64,000 nt of DNA from Vibrio gazogenes (GCF_023920225.1 NZ_CP092588.1:930001-994000); one strand, 5' to 3'; counted from the first letter of the stretch, positions 1-9,290 are shown. The notes: generated by a model from the letters alone, not told the origin. Numbers and translations: made by a program.

Positions 1-803
1 ATCATCATTGAAAATAACGATGATAGAGATAAGTTTCTATAGATAACACGACCAACGATCATCGAGTAAGCCACGGCAATTGATGCCGCTTCCGTTGGCG
101 TCACAATACCGAAAACAATACCACCCAGGATAATTAACGGCATCAACAGCGCTAATATAGAGCCTCTAAAGTGAAACAGAATCTCATTAAGTGTTGCTCG
201 CTTTGCTGTTTTTGGTAAGTTTTTGCGCTTACCTGTAGCAGCAATAATAGCCATACAAACAACACAGACTAGAATCCCAGGCAAAATTCCTGTGGCAAAC
301 AACCCTCCAATTGAGACACCCATCAGGGAGCCATACACGACCATAAGGCCTGAAGGAGGGATCGTAGGACCAATAATAGAACCAGCAGCAGTCACTGCAC
401 ATGCATATGATCGTGAGTAACCCTGTTTCTCCATCGCAGGCACCAGCGTGCGACCAAATGCAGCAGCATCAGCTGTCGCTGACCCAGTAATGCCAGCAAA
501 AAATACAGAAGCAAGCATATTAGAGTGCGCAAGACCTCCCCTAAAATGCCCAACGAGAGCTTCCGCAAGCATCACTAAGCGTCCAGTAATGCCTGTATGA
601 TTCATAATTTCACCTGCAAGGATGAAAAATGGCATCGCTAAAAATGGGAAGATGTTTAACCCGTTAAAAATTTTACTCGGCGCTATAGCAGTAAAATGAA
701 GCCCACCCATCTCATACATACCAACTAAGCCAGAGACGCCCAAAGATAAGGCGACAGGGGCACCAAAAAAAAGTAGGAAAAAGAATAAAATACCGACAAT
801 CAT
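1..803 (-). CDS. dctM: TRAP transporter large permease (DctM family), 3' end cut by window edge
   Basis: Large membrane subunit of a tripartite, ion-driven periplasmic (TRAP) importer, which moves the solute across the inner membrane. I translated the minus strand from the ATG at 803 and it stays open to base 1 (about 267 residues of a family usually near 430). It is strongly hydrophobic and contains the DctM signature around GPTIPPSG, with GITGSATADAAAFG upstream of it. Its start overlaps the dctQ stop in an ATGA, so the two are translationally coupled. Neighbours suggest N-acyl-D-amino acids or related compounds as substrate. The binding protein DctP is not visible and may lie beyond the left edge. 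Confidence 0.93.
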   Translation of the reverse strand, partial: MIVGILFFFLLFFGAPVALSLGVSGLVGMYEMGGLHFTAIAPSKIFNGLNIFPFLAMPFFILAGEIMNHTGITGRLVMLAEALVGHFRGGLAHSNMLASVFFAGITGSATADAAAFGRTLVPAMEKQGYSRSYACAVTAAGSIIGPTIPPSGLMVVYGSLMGVSIGGLFATGILPGILVCVVCMAIIAATGKRKNLPKTAKRATLNEILFHFRGSILALLMPLIILGGIVFGIVTPTEAASIAVAYSMIVGRVIYRNLSLSSLFSMM

Positions 804-1333
804 AGCCGCTTCTCCGTGTAAGGATGCATTGACATCGTCTTGAGTTCGCACAATTTGTAAATGTCTTGTAGCACAACAAACAACGACTGGATGGCACTTA
901 GGAAAAACGTGATAGGAATTGCAGCGTACGCATATGACATAGGAAGGGCAAATACACTTGACACTTGACCACTGCCTTTTTGCGCAAAATTGACTCCCTC
1001 ATAGGATAAATAGGCAAAGAAAAGTGTGAGCAGTACACCCATAAAAATTTGAAAACCAATTTTAGTCTGGCTAGAAAATTTGTTCACAATGAACTCTAAC
1101 CCCATATGTTCACGCTTAGCTGTACAACATGGAACGGCAAGTAAAATTGCCCATATCATTATGTATCTTGCGAGTTCTTCTACCCAAGATAACTGCCAAT
1201 GGAAAAGATATCGGTCTATCACTGCAATCCATACATCTAGAATTAATAGCGATATCAGTATGCCGACACAAAACTGGTTTACTTTATTTAGCTTATTGCT
1301 AACTTTTATTATGTTAGATTTAACACTGCTCAT
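800..1333 (-). CDS. dctQ: TRAP transporter small permease (DctQ family)
   Basis: Small membrane subunit of the TRAP importer, 177 residues. Four hydrophobic segments are visible, and the stretch WVEELARYIMIW between the second and third is typical of DctQ, where it contacts DctM. The ATG lies in a 48-bp gap after the ridA-like gene and the stop overlaps dctM by 4 bp. It appears to be part of the rpiR-deacylase-ridA-dctQ-dctM unit. The specificity of the transporter cannot be read from this subunit. Confidence 0.9.
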   Translation of the reverse strand: MSSVKSNIIKVSNKLNKVNQFCVGILISLLILDVWIAVIDRYLFHWQLSWVEELARYIMIWAILLAVPCCTAKREHMGLEFIVNKFSSQTKIGFQIFMGVLLTLFFAYLSYEGVNFAQKGSGQVSSVFALPMSYAYAAIPITFFLSAIQSLFVVLQDIYKLCELKTMSMHPYTEKRL

Positions 1334-1381
1334 TTAGACATCCTTTGTCTTTAAATCCGTGTAACTTAAATATTTATTTAA

Positions 1382-1765
1382 TTATTCTTTATAACAAGTT
1401 ACGTCGACTTCAACCTTACAATCCACAACAAGGTCCGCAACCATGCATATTCTCGCAGGTGGATTATCGCCAAATACTTCTTTAAACACCTTATTAAAAG
1501 ACTGAAAATATCTTGAGTCGGTTAATACCACGGTCACATGTACAACATCTTCAAGACCATAATTCGCTTCTTTCATTATATTAAGACAATTTTCAATCGC
1601 CAAGCGTGATTGTTCAATAATGCCGCCTTCAACAACTTCACCATCTTTCATTGGAGTTTGGCCGGAAACATATAACCATCCTCCCGCTTGAACTGCTCTT
1701 GAAAAAGGTAAATGTTGACCACCAGTACCGGTACCACCAGTACTGCCAAATCTAATAATTGACAT
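1382..1765 (-). CDS. RidA family enamine/imine deaminase
   Basis: 127-residue protein of the YjgF/YER057c/UK114 (RidA) family. RidA proteins hydrolyse reactive 2-aminoacrylate-type enamines and imines released by PLP enzymes acting on serine or threonine. The family look is clear: LYVSGQTP near residue 34, NCLNIMKEANYGLEDVVHVT in the middle and PPARICMVADL near the C-terminal end, where RidA carries its key Arg (Arg105 in E. coli; equivalent visible in PARIC). A GAGG ribosome site precedes the ATG. It sits between a D-amino-acid deacylase and a TRAP transporter, opposite a PLP D-amino-acid deaminase, which fits a role in clearing the enamine product. Confidence 0.92.
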   Translation of the reverse strand: MSIIRFGSTGGTGTGGQHLPFSRAVQAGGWLYVSGQTPMKDGEVVEGGIIEQSRLAIENCLNIMKEANYGLEDVVHVTVVLTDSRYFQSFNKVFKEVFGDNPPARICMVADLVVDCKVEVDVTCYKE

Positions 1766-1784
1766 AATAAAACCTCAAAAAATA

Positions 1785-3221
1785 TTATTTATTTCTGTAA
1801 AGAAATTTTCCAGAACGTTTTTTATTTACTGATTTTTCCTGATATACAATATTCCCATTCACTAAGACATATTCAATACCAGCACTTACTTGTTTAGGAT
1901 TATTAAAGGATGCCATATCAATAATTTTCTCAAAATCAAAAATCACTAAATCAGCATAATATTGTTCTTTAATTAATCCTCTATTTTTTAAACCAAAGCG
2001 TTGTGCAGACAACGATGTCATTTTTCGAACTGCTTCAGACAGAGAAAATAATTTTTCATCTCGGCAGTAGTGACCAATAACTCGAGGAAATGTCCCCCAT
2101 AAACGAGGATGTGGTAGCGGGTCATTGGGCAATCCGTCTGAACCTATCATCGTTTTTGGGTATTTTAAAACTCGAGCGACATCCTCTTCTAGCATATTGT
2201 GATAAATAGCCCCAGCAGGTTGGAGACGCTTAGCCGCATCGATGAGTGACACGCCCCAGATGTCAGCGATATCCGCAAGGTTTCTGCCCCCCTGCTCTGG
2301 TTCCGGTTCTGACCATGTAATGGTAATATCAAAATCAGATGTCACCTGGCCTAAATCTAGGGTTGAAGAACCAGCGGAATATGGATAACAATCACAACCT
2401 ATATCTTGTGTTTTGCTTCTTTCATCCATGAACCTTAATGTTTGCTCTGTTCTACCCCAATTCGCTTTGCCTGCACATTTATGATGAGAGATAACGACGG
2501 GTACATTACCATGGCAACCAATATCAAAGGCTTCTTCCATTGCATCTAATATCCCTTCAAACTCTGTACGCAAGTGCGTCACATAAATACCATCGTAGTG
2601 AGAAAGCTCTTCGGACAGTTCAAGCACTTCTTCTGTTGGAGCTTCTCTTGCGGAGGCATATGCAAGGCCAGTACTTAGCCCCAGAGCCCCGTGCTCAAGT
2701 GAATCACGTAATTGAGAACGCATCGCTTGAATTTCACTGTTCGTTGCGGGTCGATACAAGTTATCCATGTGATTTTGTCTCAAAGATGTATGTCCAACAA
2801 GCGCTCCGACGTTTATGGCTGGCTGCGCTGCTTCGACTGCCTGTGCATACTGACTAAATGTCGCGTAACTAAACTTATCTCTTTCACCTAATAAATTCAT
2901 TGGGTCCGGAGGCTCTGAAGTTAGCGTGACTGGAGAAGCACTAATTCCGCAGTTACCGACAATAACCGTTGTCACCCCTTGACTGATTTTAGGTAGCATC
3001 TCTGGCTGCTGAATCACATTAATATCGTCGTGAGTATGGACGTCGATAAAACCAGGCGCGAGATATAATCCATTGCCTTCAATTTTAACATCAGCGTGAC
3101 AAGACGAAAGATCGCCAATCTTTACGATTTTATCTCCAACAATCCCAACATCCTGAATCGTGATATCTCCACCACTACCATCCACAATGTTGAAGTTTCT
3201 CAAAAGAACTTCAAAATCCAT
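1785..3221 (-). CDS. N-acyl-D-amino-acid deacylase (D-aminoacylase), amidohydrolase superfamily
   Basis: 478-residue metal-dependent amidohydrolase that should cleave the acyl group from N-acyl-D-amino acids to free the D-amino acid. Seen in sequence: HTHDD at residues 62-66, the bridging Cys in VGNCG (Cys91), a histidine-rich metal motif SHHKCAG, DCYPYSAGSS, and GSDGLP near the C-terminal side, all in the order of D-aminoacylases. Length matches the family (about 480). The start ATG abuts the rpiR stop, with GGAG six bases upstream. Substrate (D-Glu, D-Asp or neutral) is not resolvable by eye; D-glutamate deacylases and dihydropyrimidinase-like enzymes are related alternatives. Confidence 0.9.
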   Translation of the reverse strand: MDFEVLLRNFNIVDGSGGDITIQDVGIVGDKIVKIGDLSSCHADVKIEGNGLYLAPGFIDVHTHDDINVIQQPEMLPKISQGVTTVIVGNCGISASPVTLTSEPPDPMNLLGERDKFSYATFSQYAQAVEAAQPAINVGALVGHTSLRQNHMDNLYRPATNSEIQAMRSQLRDSLEHGALGLSTGLAYASAREAPTEEVLELSEELSHYDGIYVTHLRTEFEGILDAMEEAFDIGCHGNVPVVISHHKCAGKANWGRTEQTLRFMDERSKTQDIGCDCYPYSAGSSTLDLGQVTSDFDITITWSEPEPEQGGRNLADIADIWGVSLIDAAKRLQPAGAIYHNMLEEDVARVLKYPKTMIGSDGLPNDPLPHPRLWGTFPRVIGHYCRDEKLFSLSEAVRKMTSLSAQRFGLKNRGLIKEQYYADLVIFDFEKIIDMASFNNPKQVSAGIEYVLVNGNIVYQEKSVNKKRSGKFLYRNK

Positions 3222-4082
3222 CTAATCTCCTAATGGTTGGCGCTCACTACCACCTCGATGAATATCAAGGTTAAGTTTAATACGCCGCAAGTTTTCCCTT
3301 ACCAACTCTTCTCGTGAATGAGCTAACTTCATCGACAACACATCAAGTTGTACCATTAATGCATACCTAGATGTTGTTGGACGAAAAATATCATCCCCTT
3401 CACTCGTATCGACTCTAAAGACAAAATCAGCAAGCTCTGAAAGAGGAGAATCTGCACTAGTAAATGCAACAACCTTCCCGCCATACTGTTTTGTGATTGA
3501 TGCCAAATCTAATACCTCAGGCGTTCGTCCAGTGATAGAGAAGACAACCAAAACATCTGTCGGTTGTAACACTGATGCGACCATTCGTCCCATTAAACTA
3601 TCACTGTGCACAACACACGATAAACCGAGTCTAAACAGGCGGTTTTGTGCTTCCAAGGCCATAACACTCGAAGAACCACCACTACCAAAAATAAAGATTT
3701 GTCTTGCTTGCACAAGCGTAGTGATGACGTTTTCAATTGTTTCTTCACATATCAAATTCTGATGGACATTTAGAATTTGATGAATCGCTGAAAATAAGTT
3801 GCTGGTATCAGACAAAACTGGCTTATCCACAAAACGTTGACCTAAGGTGCTGCACTGCGCCAGCTTAACCTTTAGATCTCGCACATTCCGGCAACCAACA
3901 GATTTTGCGAAACGTGTAATGGTCGCTTCGCTAACTTCTGCGACTTCTGCTAATTCCGTAATACTTGCTTCAGCACTAAATGTCAGATTCTCAGTAATGA
4001 CTCTAGCAACTTTTTTTTCCGCATCTCTTAGTTGTGGTAACGCATTGTAAATTTGCGAAACGATATCAACATGGGTGATCAT
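3222..4082 (-). CDS. MurR/RpiR family transcriptional regulator
   Basis: 286-residue regulator with an N-terminal HTH_6 domain (about residues 1-80, including ELAEVAEVSEATITRFAKSVGC) and a C-terminal SIS sugar-phosphate-type domain (about 120-250, including FIFGSGGSSSVMALEAQNRL and FSITGRTPEVL). It is first in the minus-strand unit and divergent from the D-amino-acid deaminase gene, so it most likely controls both from the shared 165-bp spacer, where a GTGATA/TATCAC inverted repeat lies. The ligand is unknown; RpiR proteins beside D-aminoacylase genes are a recurring arrangement. Confidence 0.9.
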   Translation of the reverse strand: MITHVDIVSQIYNALPQLRDAEKKVARVITENLTFSAEASITELAEVAEVSEATITRFAKSVGCRNVRDLKVKLAQCSTLGQRFVDKPVLSDTSNLFSAIHQILNVHQNLICEETIENVITTLVQARQIFIFGSGGSSSVMALEAQNRLFRLGLSCVVHSDSLMGRMVASVLQPTDVLVVFSITGRTPEVLDLASITKQYGGKVVAFTSADSPLSELADFVFRVDTSEGDDIFRPTTSRYALMVQLDVLSMKLAHSREELVRENLRRIKLNLDIHRGGSERQPLGD

Positions 4083-4164
4083 GATTACCTCTACTTTGTA
4101 TGGTTACACTCTATTCATCTTTTGATTGTATTAATATGACAGCCATCACACTTTTACGCCTTGC

Positions 4165-4181
4165 GTGATACTTTCTATCAC
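4165..4181. promoter_or_regulatory. Inverted repeat, candidate operator in divergent promoter
   Basis: A perfect 6-bp inverted repeat with a 5-bp spacer, GTGATA-CTTTC-TATCAC, sits in the spacer between the RpiR-family regulator and the divergent deaminase gene. The position suits an operator for that regulator. No experimental support. Confidence 0.4.
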
Positions 4182-4247
4182 AACCGTAAAAAAAGGTCGT
4201 AATATCAGCTTTAAAACACTCTAAATTGCAAACGAAAGGAATTGGCA

Positions 4248-5492
4248 ATGCAAAATGTTAGAAACTATCAAACAAACTCCGTTATACCAGAGAAAGGATA
4301 TTGTCTAGAAACAGACAATCAATACCCAAATATCCTGCGCGAAGAAGTGAGCCTTCCTGCTTTAGTCATGGATAAGACAAAGCTCCTGAACAATATAAAT
4401 TGGATGCAAAGATTTGCTGACACTTATCACGTTCACCTCGCACCTCACGGCAAAACATCGATGACACCAGAGATATTTAAACTCCAAATTAATGCGGGAG
4501 CTTGGGGTATGACTGTCGCAAACGCTATACAGGCAAGCGCTGCTTATCACTCGGGCGTAAATCGTATTATTATGGCTAACCAGTTAATTGGTAAAGCAAA
4601 CTTCGATTTAATTTCTCAACTTATCTCCCAAAATGACCTCGAATTCTGTTGTGTTATAGATTCTATCGATAACTTAAAAATGCTCGACAAATACTTCTCA
4701 GATAAAGGACAACAACTTAATGTCTTAATTGAACTTGGTGTCTCACACGGTCGTTGCGGATGCAGAACACAGGACCAAGTCCACGACTTACTTAATGCGC
4801 TTGATATTAGTCCATCAATAAAACTGGCAGGTTTAGAGTTTTATGAAGGCGTGATTCACAGTACCAACGCTGAACAGGATGTAAGGGCGTTTATTAAATA
4901 TGCCGCAAATATATTTAAATCTGACGCTTTTCAGTCCCGACTTACAACAAAGAACCCAATCTTTACTGGCGCAGGTTCAGCTTGGTATGACATAGTCTGC
5001 GAAGAGATGCAGTCCGCCAACTTACCACCTAATACGGCACCGATTATTAGACCAGGTTGCTACGTTGCACATGATGTTGGGATTTATAAAGACGCTCAAA
5101 ATAACGTATTAAAAAGAAATGAGATTGCCTGTGGGCAGTCGAGCCAACTCGAATCGTGCTTAGAATTATGGGCATACGTCCAATCAATACCTGAAGATGG
5201 CGTGGCAATTATTGGCTTTGGCAAACGAGACTCAGCTTTTGATGCAGGTTTACCCATCCCTAATCTGCACTATAAACCCGGCGCGGCTCACCCAAAAAAA
5301 GTGCCATCAAGCTGGTCTATTACCGATGTGATGGATCAACACGCCTTCATGGTGTTTCAAGGTGAATTACAGGTTGGCGATTTGATTAGTTTTGGCACGT
5401 CTCATCCATGCTTAACATTTGATAAGTGGCGTGAAATCAATGTAGTAGATGATCATTTTAATGTAGTCGATAAGTATCGGACTTATTTCTAA
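4248..5492 (+). CDS. DSD1-like PLP D-amino-acid deaminase/dehydratase
   Basis: 414-residue fold-type III PLP enzyme (alanine-racemase-like N-terminal barrel plus D-serine-dehydratase-like C-terminal domain). Family members remove ammonia from D-serine, D-threonine or similar D-amino acids. Seen: the PLP lysine context HLAPHGKTSMTP near residue 70, GCYVAHDVG, and a SHPC pair near the C-terminus that matches the zinc-binding His/Cys of eukaryotic-type D-serine dehydratase. I chose the ATG at 4248, seven bases after AAAGGA; a TTG at 4242 is too close to that site. It is divergent from the deacylase operon and would consume its D-amino-acid product. Confidence 0.85.
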   Translation: MQNVRNYQTNSVIPEKGYCLETDNQYPNILREEVSLPALVMDKTKLLNNINWMQRFADTYHVHLAPHGKTSMTPEIFKLQINAGAWGMTVANAIQASAAYHSGVNRIIMANQLIGKANFDLISQLISQNDLEFCCVIDSIDNLKMLDKYFSDKGQQLNVLIELGVSHGRCGCRTQDQVHDLLNALDISPSIKLAGLEFYEGVIHSTNAEQDVRAFIKYAANIFKSDAFQSRLTTKNPIFTGAGSAWYDIVCEEMQSANLPPNTAPIIRPGCYVAHDVGIYKDAQNNVLKRNEIACGQSSQLESCLELWAYVQSIPEDGVAIIGFGKRDSAFDAGLPIPNLHYKPGAAHPKKVPSSWSITDVMDQHAFMVFQGELQVGDLISFGTSHPCLTFDKWREINVVDDHFNVVDKYRTYF

Positions 5493-5624
5493 AAACGTTG
5501 CATAAGCACTCTTTTAATCAAACAGGGTGCTAATGCCTACATTATTAGGGGCTATTGATCTTTCATGGTTGAATTTTGTTCAATCTGAACGGGTATTGAT
5601 CGCGGCGCGGGGCATGCCGCTTCG
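5493..5624. other. Spacer without a recognised gene
   Basis: Between the deaminase gene and the degraded nucleotidyltransferase remnant. No convincing reading frame or terminator seen. Confidence 0.4.
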
Positions 5625-5876
5625 CTATCCTAAGCAAATGACCCGCAACAAAGAGCAAGACACGTTCAGATGAACCCTCTGGGCAGCATTTGTCGCTAGT
5701 TTAAGAGAGGAAACCAATCCATTATCGGTAAAAAAGTAATGACCTTTTTGTAGCTGTTCATTGACCTCTTCCAAAGTATGCACAATCAGACCCAGCGGTG
5801 CGCTTTTGACTTTGCGGTCGATCAGCGCAAGTTCATGCTGTTTACGTTCGGGAAGATGATCGAGTGAAGTCTTTAT
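5625..5876 (-). pseudogene. Nucleotidyltransferase/HEPN-domain protein remnant with internal deletion
   Basis: The minus-strand frame begins like many nucleotidyltransferase-plus-HEPN proteins (KTSLDHLPERKQHEL), with ATA where the usual ATG would stand. It then jumps directly to a stretch that normally lies about 100 residues later (APLGLIVHTLEEVNEQLQKG, then HYFFTD). The nucleotidyltransferase core with its GSxxxGD motif is absent, so the gene has lost its catalytic part by an in-frame deletion. The tail after TDNGLVSSL no longer resembles the family. It is at the edge of the worn accessory segment. Family assignment is from memory of the conserved ends. Confidence 0.6.
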
Positions 5877-5961
5877 ACCTGAATGATTTGAATCGGTTAG
5901 TGAACAATGCCCACACTGTGGCGAGCTGCTGCGCAAAAGTCTATGGCTTTTCATCAGTTTG

Positions 5962-6020
5962 AATCCATATCGCTGCTTTTCCCGAGTCACTTCACATCAC
6001 TTTATTTTTTATGCTGTAAC
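5962..6020 (+). repeat. 59-bp imperfect direct repeat, copy 1
   Basis: Begins AATCCATATCGCTGCTTTTC and ends with ATGCTGTAAC. It matches 10057-10115 without gaps: the first 25 bases are identical, then CACTTCACA and ATGCTGT are shared around a diverged centre. The two copies lie 4.1 kb apart around the IS630 element and the HicAB segment. Confidence 0.75.
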
Positions 6021-6161
6021 GTTGAGGGGCTGGTGCGAGTGAGGCGTTATAAGGAAAAGGTCTCCATACCTGTGTTATTGTGAGCAACCTGAATGCGATG
6101 CTAAGAGATGAAGGCAAATGGGACAGGATACTAACCAATATAGATGAAAATTAATAATTGA

Positions 6162-7260
6162 TATACCCGTGATCATTGAAGATGCTTGATTTTCGATGAA
6201 ATCAGGATCATGCTACGCACCATGGAAAATAATACTGACTCCTCAACAGAAACAACAACTCGAACAGATGCACGATTCAACTCGTGATAGTCGAGTGTGT
6301 GACCGCATCAAAGCGGTTTTACTTGCGTCTGAAGGTTGGAGTCAAACGATGATTTCTCAAGCGCTTCATATTCACGAATCGACCGTTGCTCATCATCTCA
6401 GTGATTATGTTCTTTCTGAAAAACTGAAGCCTGAAAATGGTGGTAGCCAAAACCGACTTTCTGCTCGGCAAACCATGCAACTTATCGAGCATCTGGCTGA
6501 GAATACGTACTTTCATGCTCACCAAATTGTCGCTTATGTACAAGCTGAGTTTGGTATCCGTTATACCGTTGCTGGAATGAACAAGTGGCTGCATCATCAC
6601 GGCTTCTCATATAAGAAGCCGAAAGGTGTACCGCACAAGTTTAATCCAGAGATACAGCAAGCCTTTATCGAATGTTATAACGAGACGCTAAGAAATAGCG
6701 AAGACCCTGTGTTGTTCATGGATGCCGTTCATCTTACGCAGTCAACAAAACTCAGTTATGGCTGGATACGAAAAGGCCAAGACAAAGTGATTGAGACAAC
6801 AGGCAGTCGAACTCGTCTTAATATTATCGGTGCATTACCCCTTCAAAATATTGGCGCAACGGTGACAGAAACGTATGACACGATAAACAGCGAGAGCATC
6901 GTTCGCTTCTTCTGGAAGCTCAAAAAGGAGCATTACCCTTTGGAGCAAAAAGTTCACCTAGTTCTTGATGGCGCTGCCTATCATCAGTCAGAGCTGGTGA
7001 AAAATGCGGCAAAAGTGCTCAATATAGAGCTTCATTACTTACCGCCTTACAGTCCAAATTTAAATCCAATCGAGCGGCTTTGGAAAGTGATGAATGAGCA
7101 TGTGAGGAATAATATTTACTTCCCCTCCGAGCCAGAATTTACTTCAGCCATCAAAGAGTTTTTCGATGTAACGCTACCAGAAGTTGCAGGAACACTTGTA
7201 TCCAGGATTACGGATAATTTTCAGATTTTGAAACCTGCATCTTCAAGTTGAATGGGTATA
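6162..7260 (+). mobile_element. IS630 family insertion sequence, intact
   Basis: About 1.1 kb element with one transposase gene. Terminal inverted repeats are visible: the left end reads TATACCC then TTGAAGATGC after ten bases, and the right end read inward gives TATACCC then TTGAAGATGC after seven to eight bases. Both ends start with TA, the target that IS630/Tc1-mariner elements duplicate. It sits between the nucleotidyltransferase remnant and a nonsense-interrupted gene. Confidence 0.85.
6196..7251 (+). CDS. IS630 family transposase
   Basis: 351-residue DDE transposase. N-terminal winged/HTH region about residues 35-135 (SQTMISQALHIHESTVAHHL). Catalytic residues read as Asp176 (VLFMDAVHL), Asp258 (LVLDGAAYH) and Glu293 in the classic SPNLNPIERLW motif. 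No frameshift or internal stop, so the protein should be functional. It fills most of the element between the inverted repeats. Confidence 0.95.
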   Translation: MKSGSCYAPWKIILTPQQKQQLEQMHDSTRDSRVCDRIKAVLLASEGWSQTMISQALHIHESTVAHHLSDYVLSEKLKPENGGSQNRLSARQTMQLIEHLAENTYFHAHQIVAYVQAEFGIRYTVAGMNKWLHHHGFSYKKPKGVPHKFNPEIQQAFIECYNETLRNSEDPVLFMDAVHLTQSTKLSYGWIRKGQDKVIETTGSRTRLNIIGALPLQNIGATVTETYDTINSESIVRFFWKLKKEHYPLEQKVHLVLDGAAYHQSELVKNAAKVLNIELHYLPPYSPNLNPIERLWKVMNEHVRNNIYFPSEPEFTSAIKEFFDVTLPEVAGTLVSRITDNFQILKPASSS

Positions 7261-7270
7261 GCATATATGG

Positions 7271-8308
7271 TTATCCTTTAGAACAGAGTGACTTAGCCTT
7301 ACGTATTGTCTCTGTCCCCAATAAACCTAAATCGACTTCAGATTTTTCAATTGTGATTAACAGATTGGCTATAGATTTATACGTATTTCTTAGTTGCTCA
7401 ATACGCATATCATTAGCATCAGTATTATTTACCACTACACTGTCAAATAATTTATAAAGTCTGGTTATCCACTTTTGTTTTTCTGGATCTTCACTTTCAA
7501 ATATGGTTTCGAATTCTTTATAACCAATAACGTCAAAGGTACGGTTTGGGGATTCAGACTTGACCAACATCAATTCACCAATACCAGTTTGCCAGTCGCG
7601 ATATATCCATGTTTCTCTAATAGACAATTTCTTTGCCACATCAAATTGGCTAGTTCTTAATTGTTCATCGGTAATCCTATCTATTTTTAAAGAACCACAT
7701 AAATAATCCGCACACTTTCGAGCAACTTCTAAGTTTCGATCTGCCGATAAATCGCTAATTAACTGAACTTCATTAACTTTTAGTTCGTGCTTGACAATAC
7801 GAGATATTTCAGAACCCAATCTCATCAATTCACCTTGTGGCACCTGTATCTTCCAAATTTCACACAAACACTTTGCTCGTTTTTCTTCAGTATGAGGTCC
7901 ATCCGCAAGTGATTTTTCTAGTCGATGAAGAGCTTCTAAGAGTTTTTTACTATCACCGTCATTACTTGCTCTAATATATGATTATTCCTTTTTAATTGCG
8001 GTTATCCAACCTAGAAGACTCCCTAAACGATATAGAGTACTAATATATTTATAGTTATCGAAGTCAGTAATAATTTTTCCGCGTTCCAAAAACTTAGCCT
8101 TTGTATCGTTAGAGAAAATCTCATTAAACCGCCAAAATATACTTTCAGCTGATTTCCCCAATGGTTCAGCATATTTTTTGTACACTTCTATTTTTTGTTT
8201 CTTATCTTCTTTATTTGATCTTAATTTAGGGAGCATAAAATCTTTTATTATAATTAATAATATTGGCATTAGTGAGAAAATAATTACCGCCTGTATTCTA
8301 ATATCCAT
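7271..8308 (-). pseudogene. Membrane-anchored protein of unknown function, interrupted by one in-frame stop
   Basis: Reading 8308 to 7271 in one frame gives 108 residues, a single TAA at 7984-7982, then an uninterrupted 237-codon continuation. The first part has an N-terminal membrane segment (residues about 7-25) followed by a charged region ending GWITAIKKE. After the stop the frame resumes as SYIRASNDGDSKKLLEALHRL and runs to the C-terminus. The second part has no good in-frame ATG start; the only option is a TTG at 7867. The simplest reading is one gene of about 346 residues broken by a single nonsense change. AGAG precedes the 8308 ATG. I do not recognise the family. Confidence 0.65.
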
Positions 8309-8454
8309 ACACTCTCTTTAATTTATACTAACACTTGCCTAATATATCGTAGTTCGAATTCCTAACACAGATAACAATTTCAAAACACATGTTACTACTT
8401 TTTCGAGTCAAATTTCGTGACATATATTTTATCAATATTTTCATCTTGTTGGGA

Positions 8455-9075
8455 TTAAGACTCCATCTTAAAGTAGTACATCTCTTCTTTCATTGTATCT
8501 ATAAAACCTTTAAATAAGGTAATGTCAGCCTCCCACCACTTAGGTAACTTTGACAAATTAGCAGCATATTGACTTGTTTTAGGGCCAAAATAAATACCAG
8601 ACATTTGGACTAACCAACCGAATTTTGCTGTCATATCGGTTTTCAACTTACTTTGCTTGAATGCTTCATCTATGTCCATTAACTGCTTACATTGAATTAA
8701 TGTCATTTCATACTTCTCAGGCTCGATTGCACACTTACTTGCTTCAGTCGCAAATTGTGCCTGAGCTAACAAATACCGATTGATATCTTCTATTGTTTGA
8801 GTTGAATTCAGTAGTATAGATGCCTGCTCAATAAGCTCTAGCCTTTTCTGAACTATTTCATTTTGTTGTTTATTTATATTTCCCAATAACCAAAGGTCCT
8901 TACTTGAACTACTAGTGAGATACCAAGTAATAACTGCACCCAAAATAACCCCGAGCAAGGTTGTCACAGAATTAACCATGACGATGTTAAACTCTTGTCT
9001 CATTTTCAACACCCTATTTCTAATAGTTATCAAACAACCAACGACTATATAACTTGCCGTCCCCCTAAAAGACAT
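8455..9075 (-). CDS. Hypothetical membrane-anchored protein
   Basis: 206 residues, not recognised. A hydrophobic segment lies at about residues 33-53 (VNSVTTLLGVILGAVITWYL), followed by a soluble, mostly helical C-terminal domain rich in Glu, Lys and Gln, including a likely coiled coil (NKQQNEIVQKRLELIEQAS). Two starts are plausible: the ATG at 9075 with GAGGTGA nine bases upstream, and the ATG at 9003 with AGGGTG six bases upstream. It lies just upstream of the nonsense-broken membrane gene on the same strand; the two may have worked together. Confidence 0.65.
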   Translation of the reverse strand: MSFRGTASYIVVGCLITIRNRVLKMRQEFNIVMVNSVTTLLGVILGAVITWYLTSSSSKDLWLLGNINKQQNEIVQKRLELIEQASILLNSTQTIEDINRYLLAQAQFATEASKCAIEPEKYEMTLIQCKQLMDIDEAFKQSKLKTDMTAKFGWLVQMSGIYFGPKTSQYAANLSKLPKWWEADITLFKGFIDTMKEEMYYFKMES

Positions 9076-9253
9076 ATCACATAATCACCTCATCATTATG
9101 CACATAATTGAGTCAATTACAGAAAATTTCTAGAAAACCTCTCATCGCACTAGGATTTTTATGATATCAGTATGATTCTGCGAAAGTGATCGACTTGATA
9201 GTCACAAATAGAATTGACTGCTGGGTCTTTAATTTGATAGTGAACATAATTAA

Positions 9254-9269
9254 AGCGCCAATCGGCGCT
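9254..9269 (-). terminator. Hairpin after hicB, probable terminator
   Basis: AGCGCC-AATC-GGCGCT, a perfect 6-bp stem. On the minus strand it follows hicB by about 20 bases and is followed by TTTAATTAT, a weak U-rich tail. Confidence 0.5.
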
Positions 9270-9290
9270 CTACTCAAATATGCGGATAAG

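Noticed and set aside
6061..6158. Plus-strand frame ending SNLNAMLRDEGKWDRILTNI then DEN
   Set aside because: Looks protein-like but has no clear start and no family I can name; might be a remnant tail.
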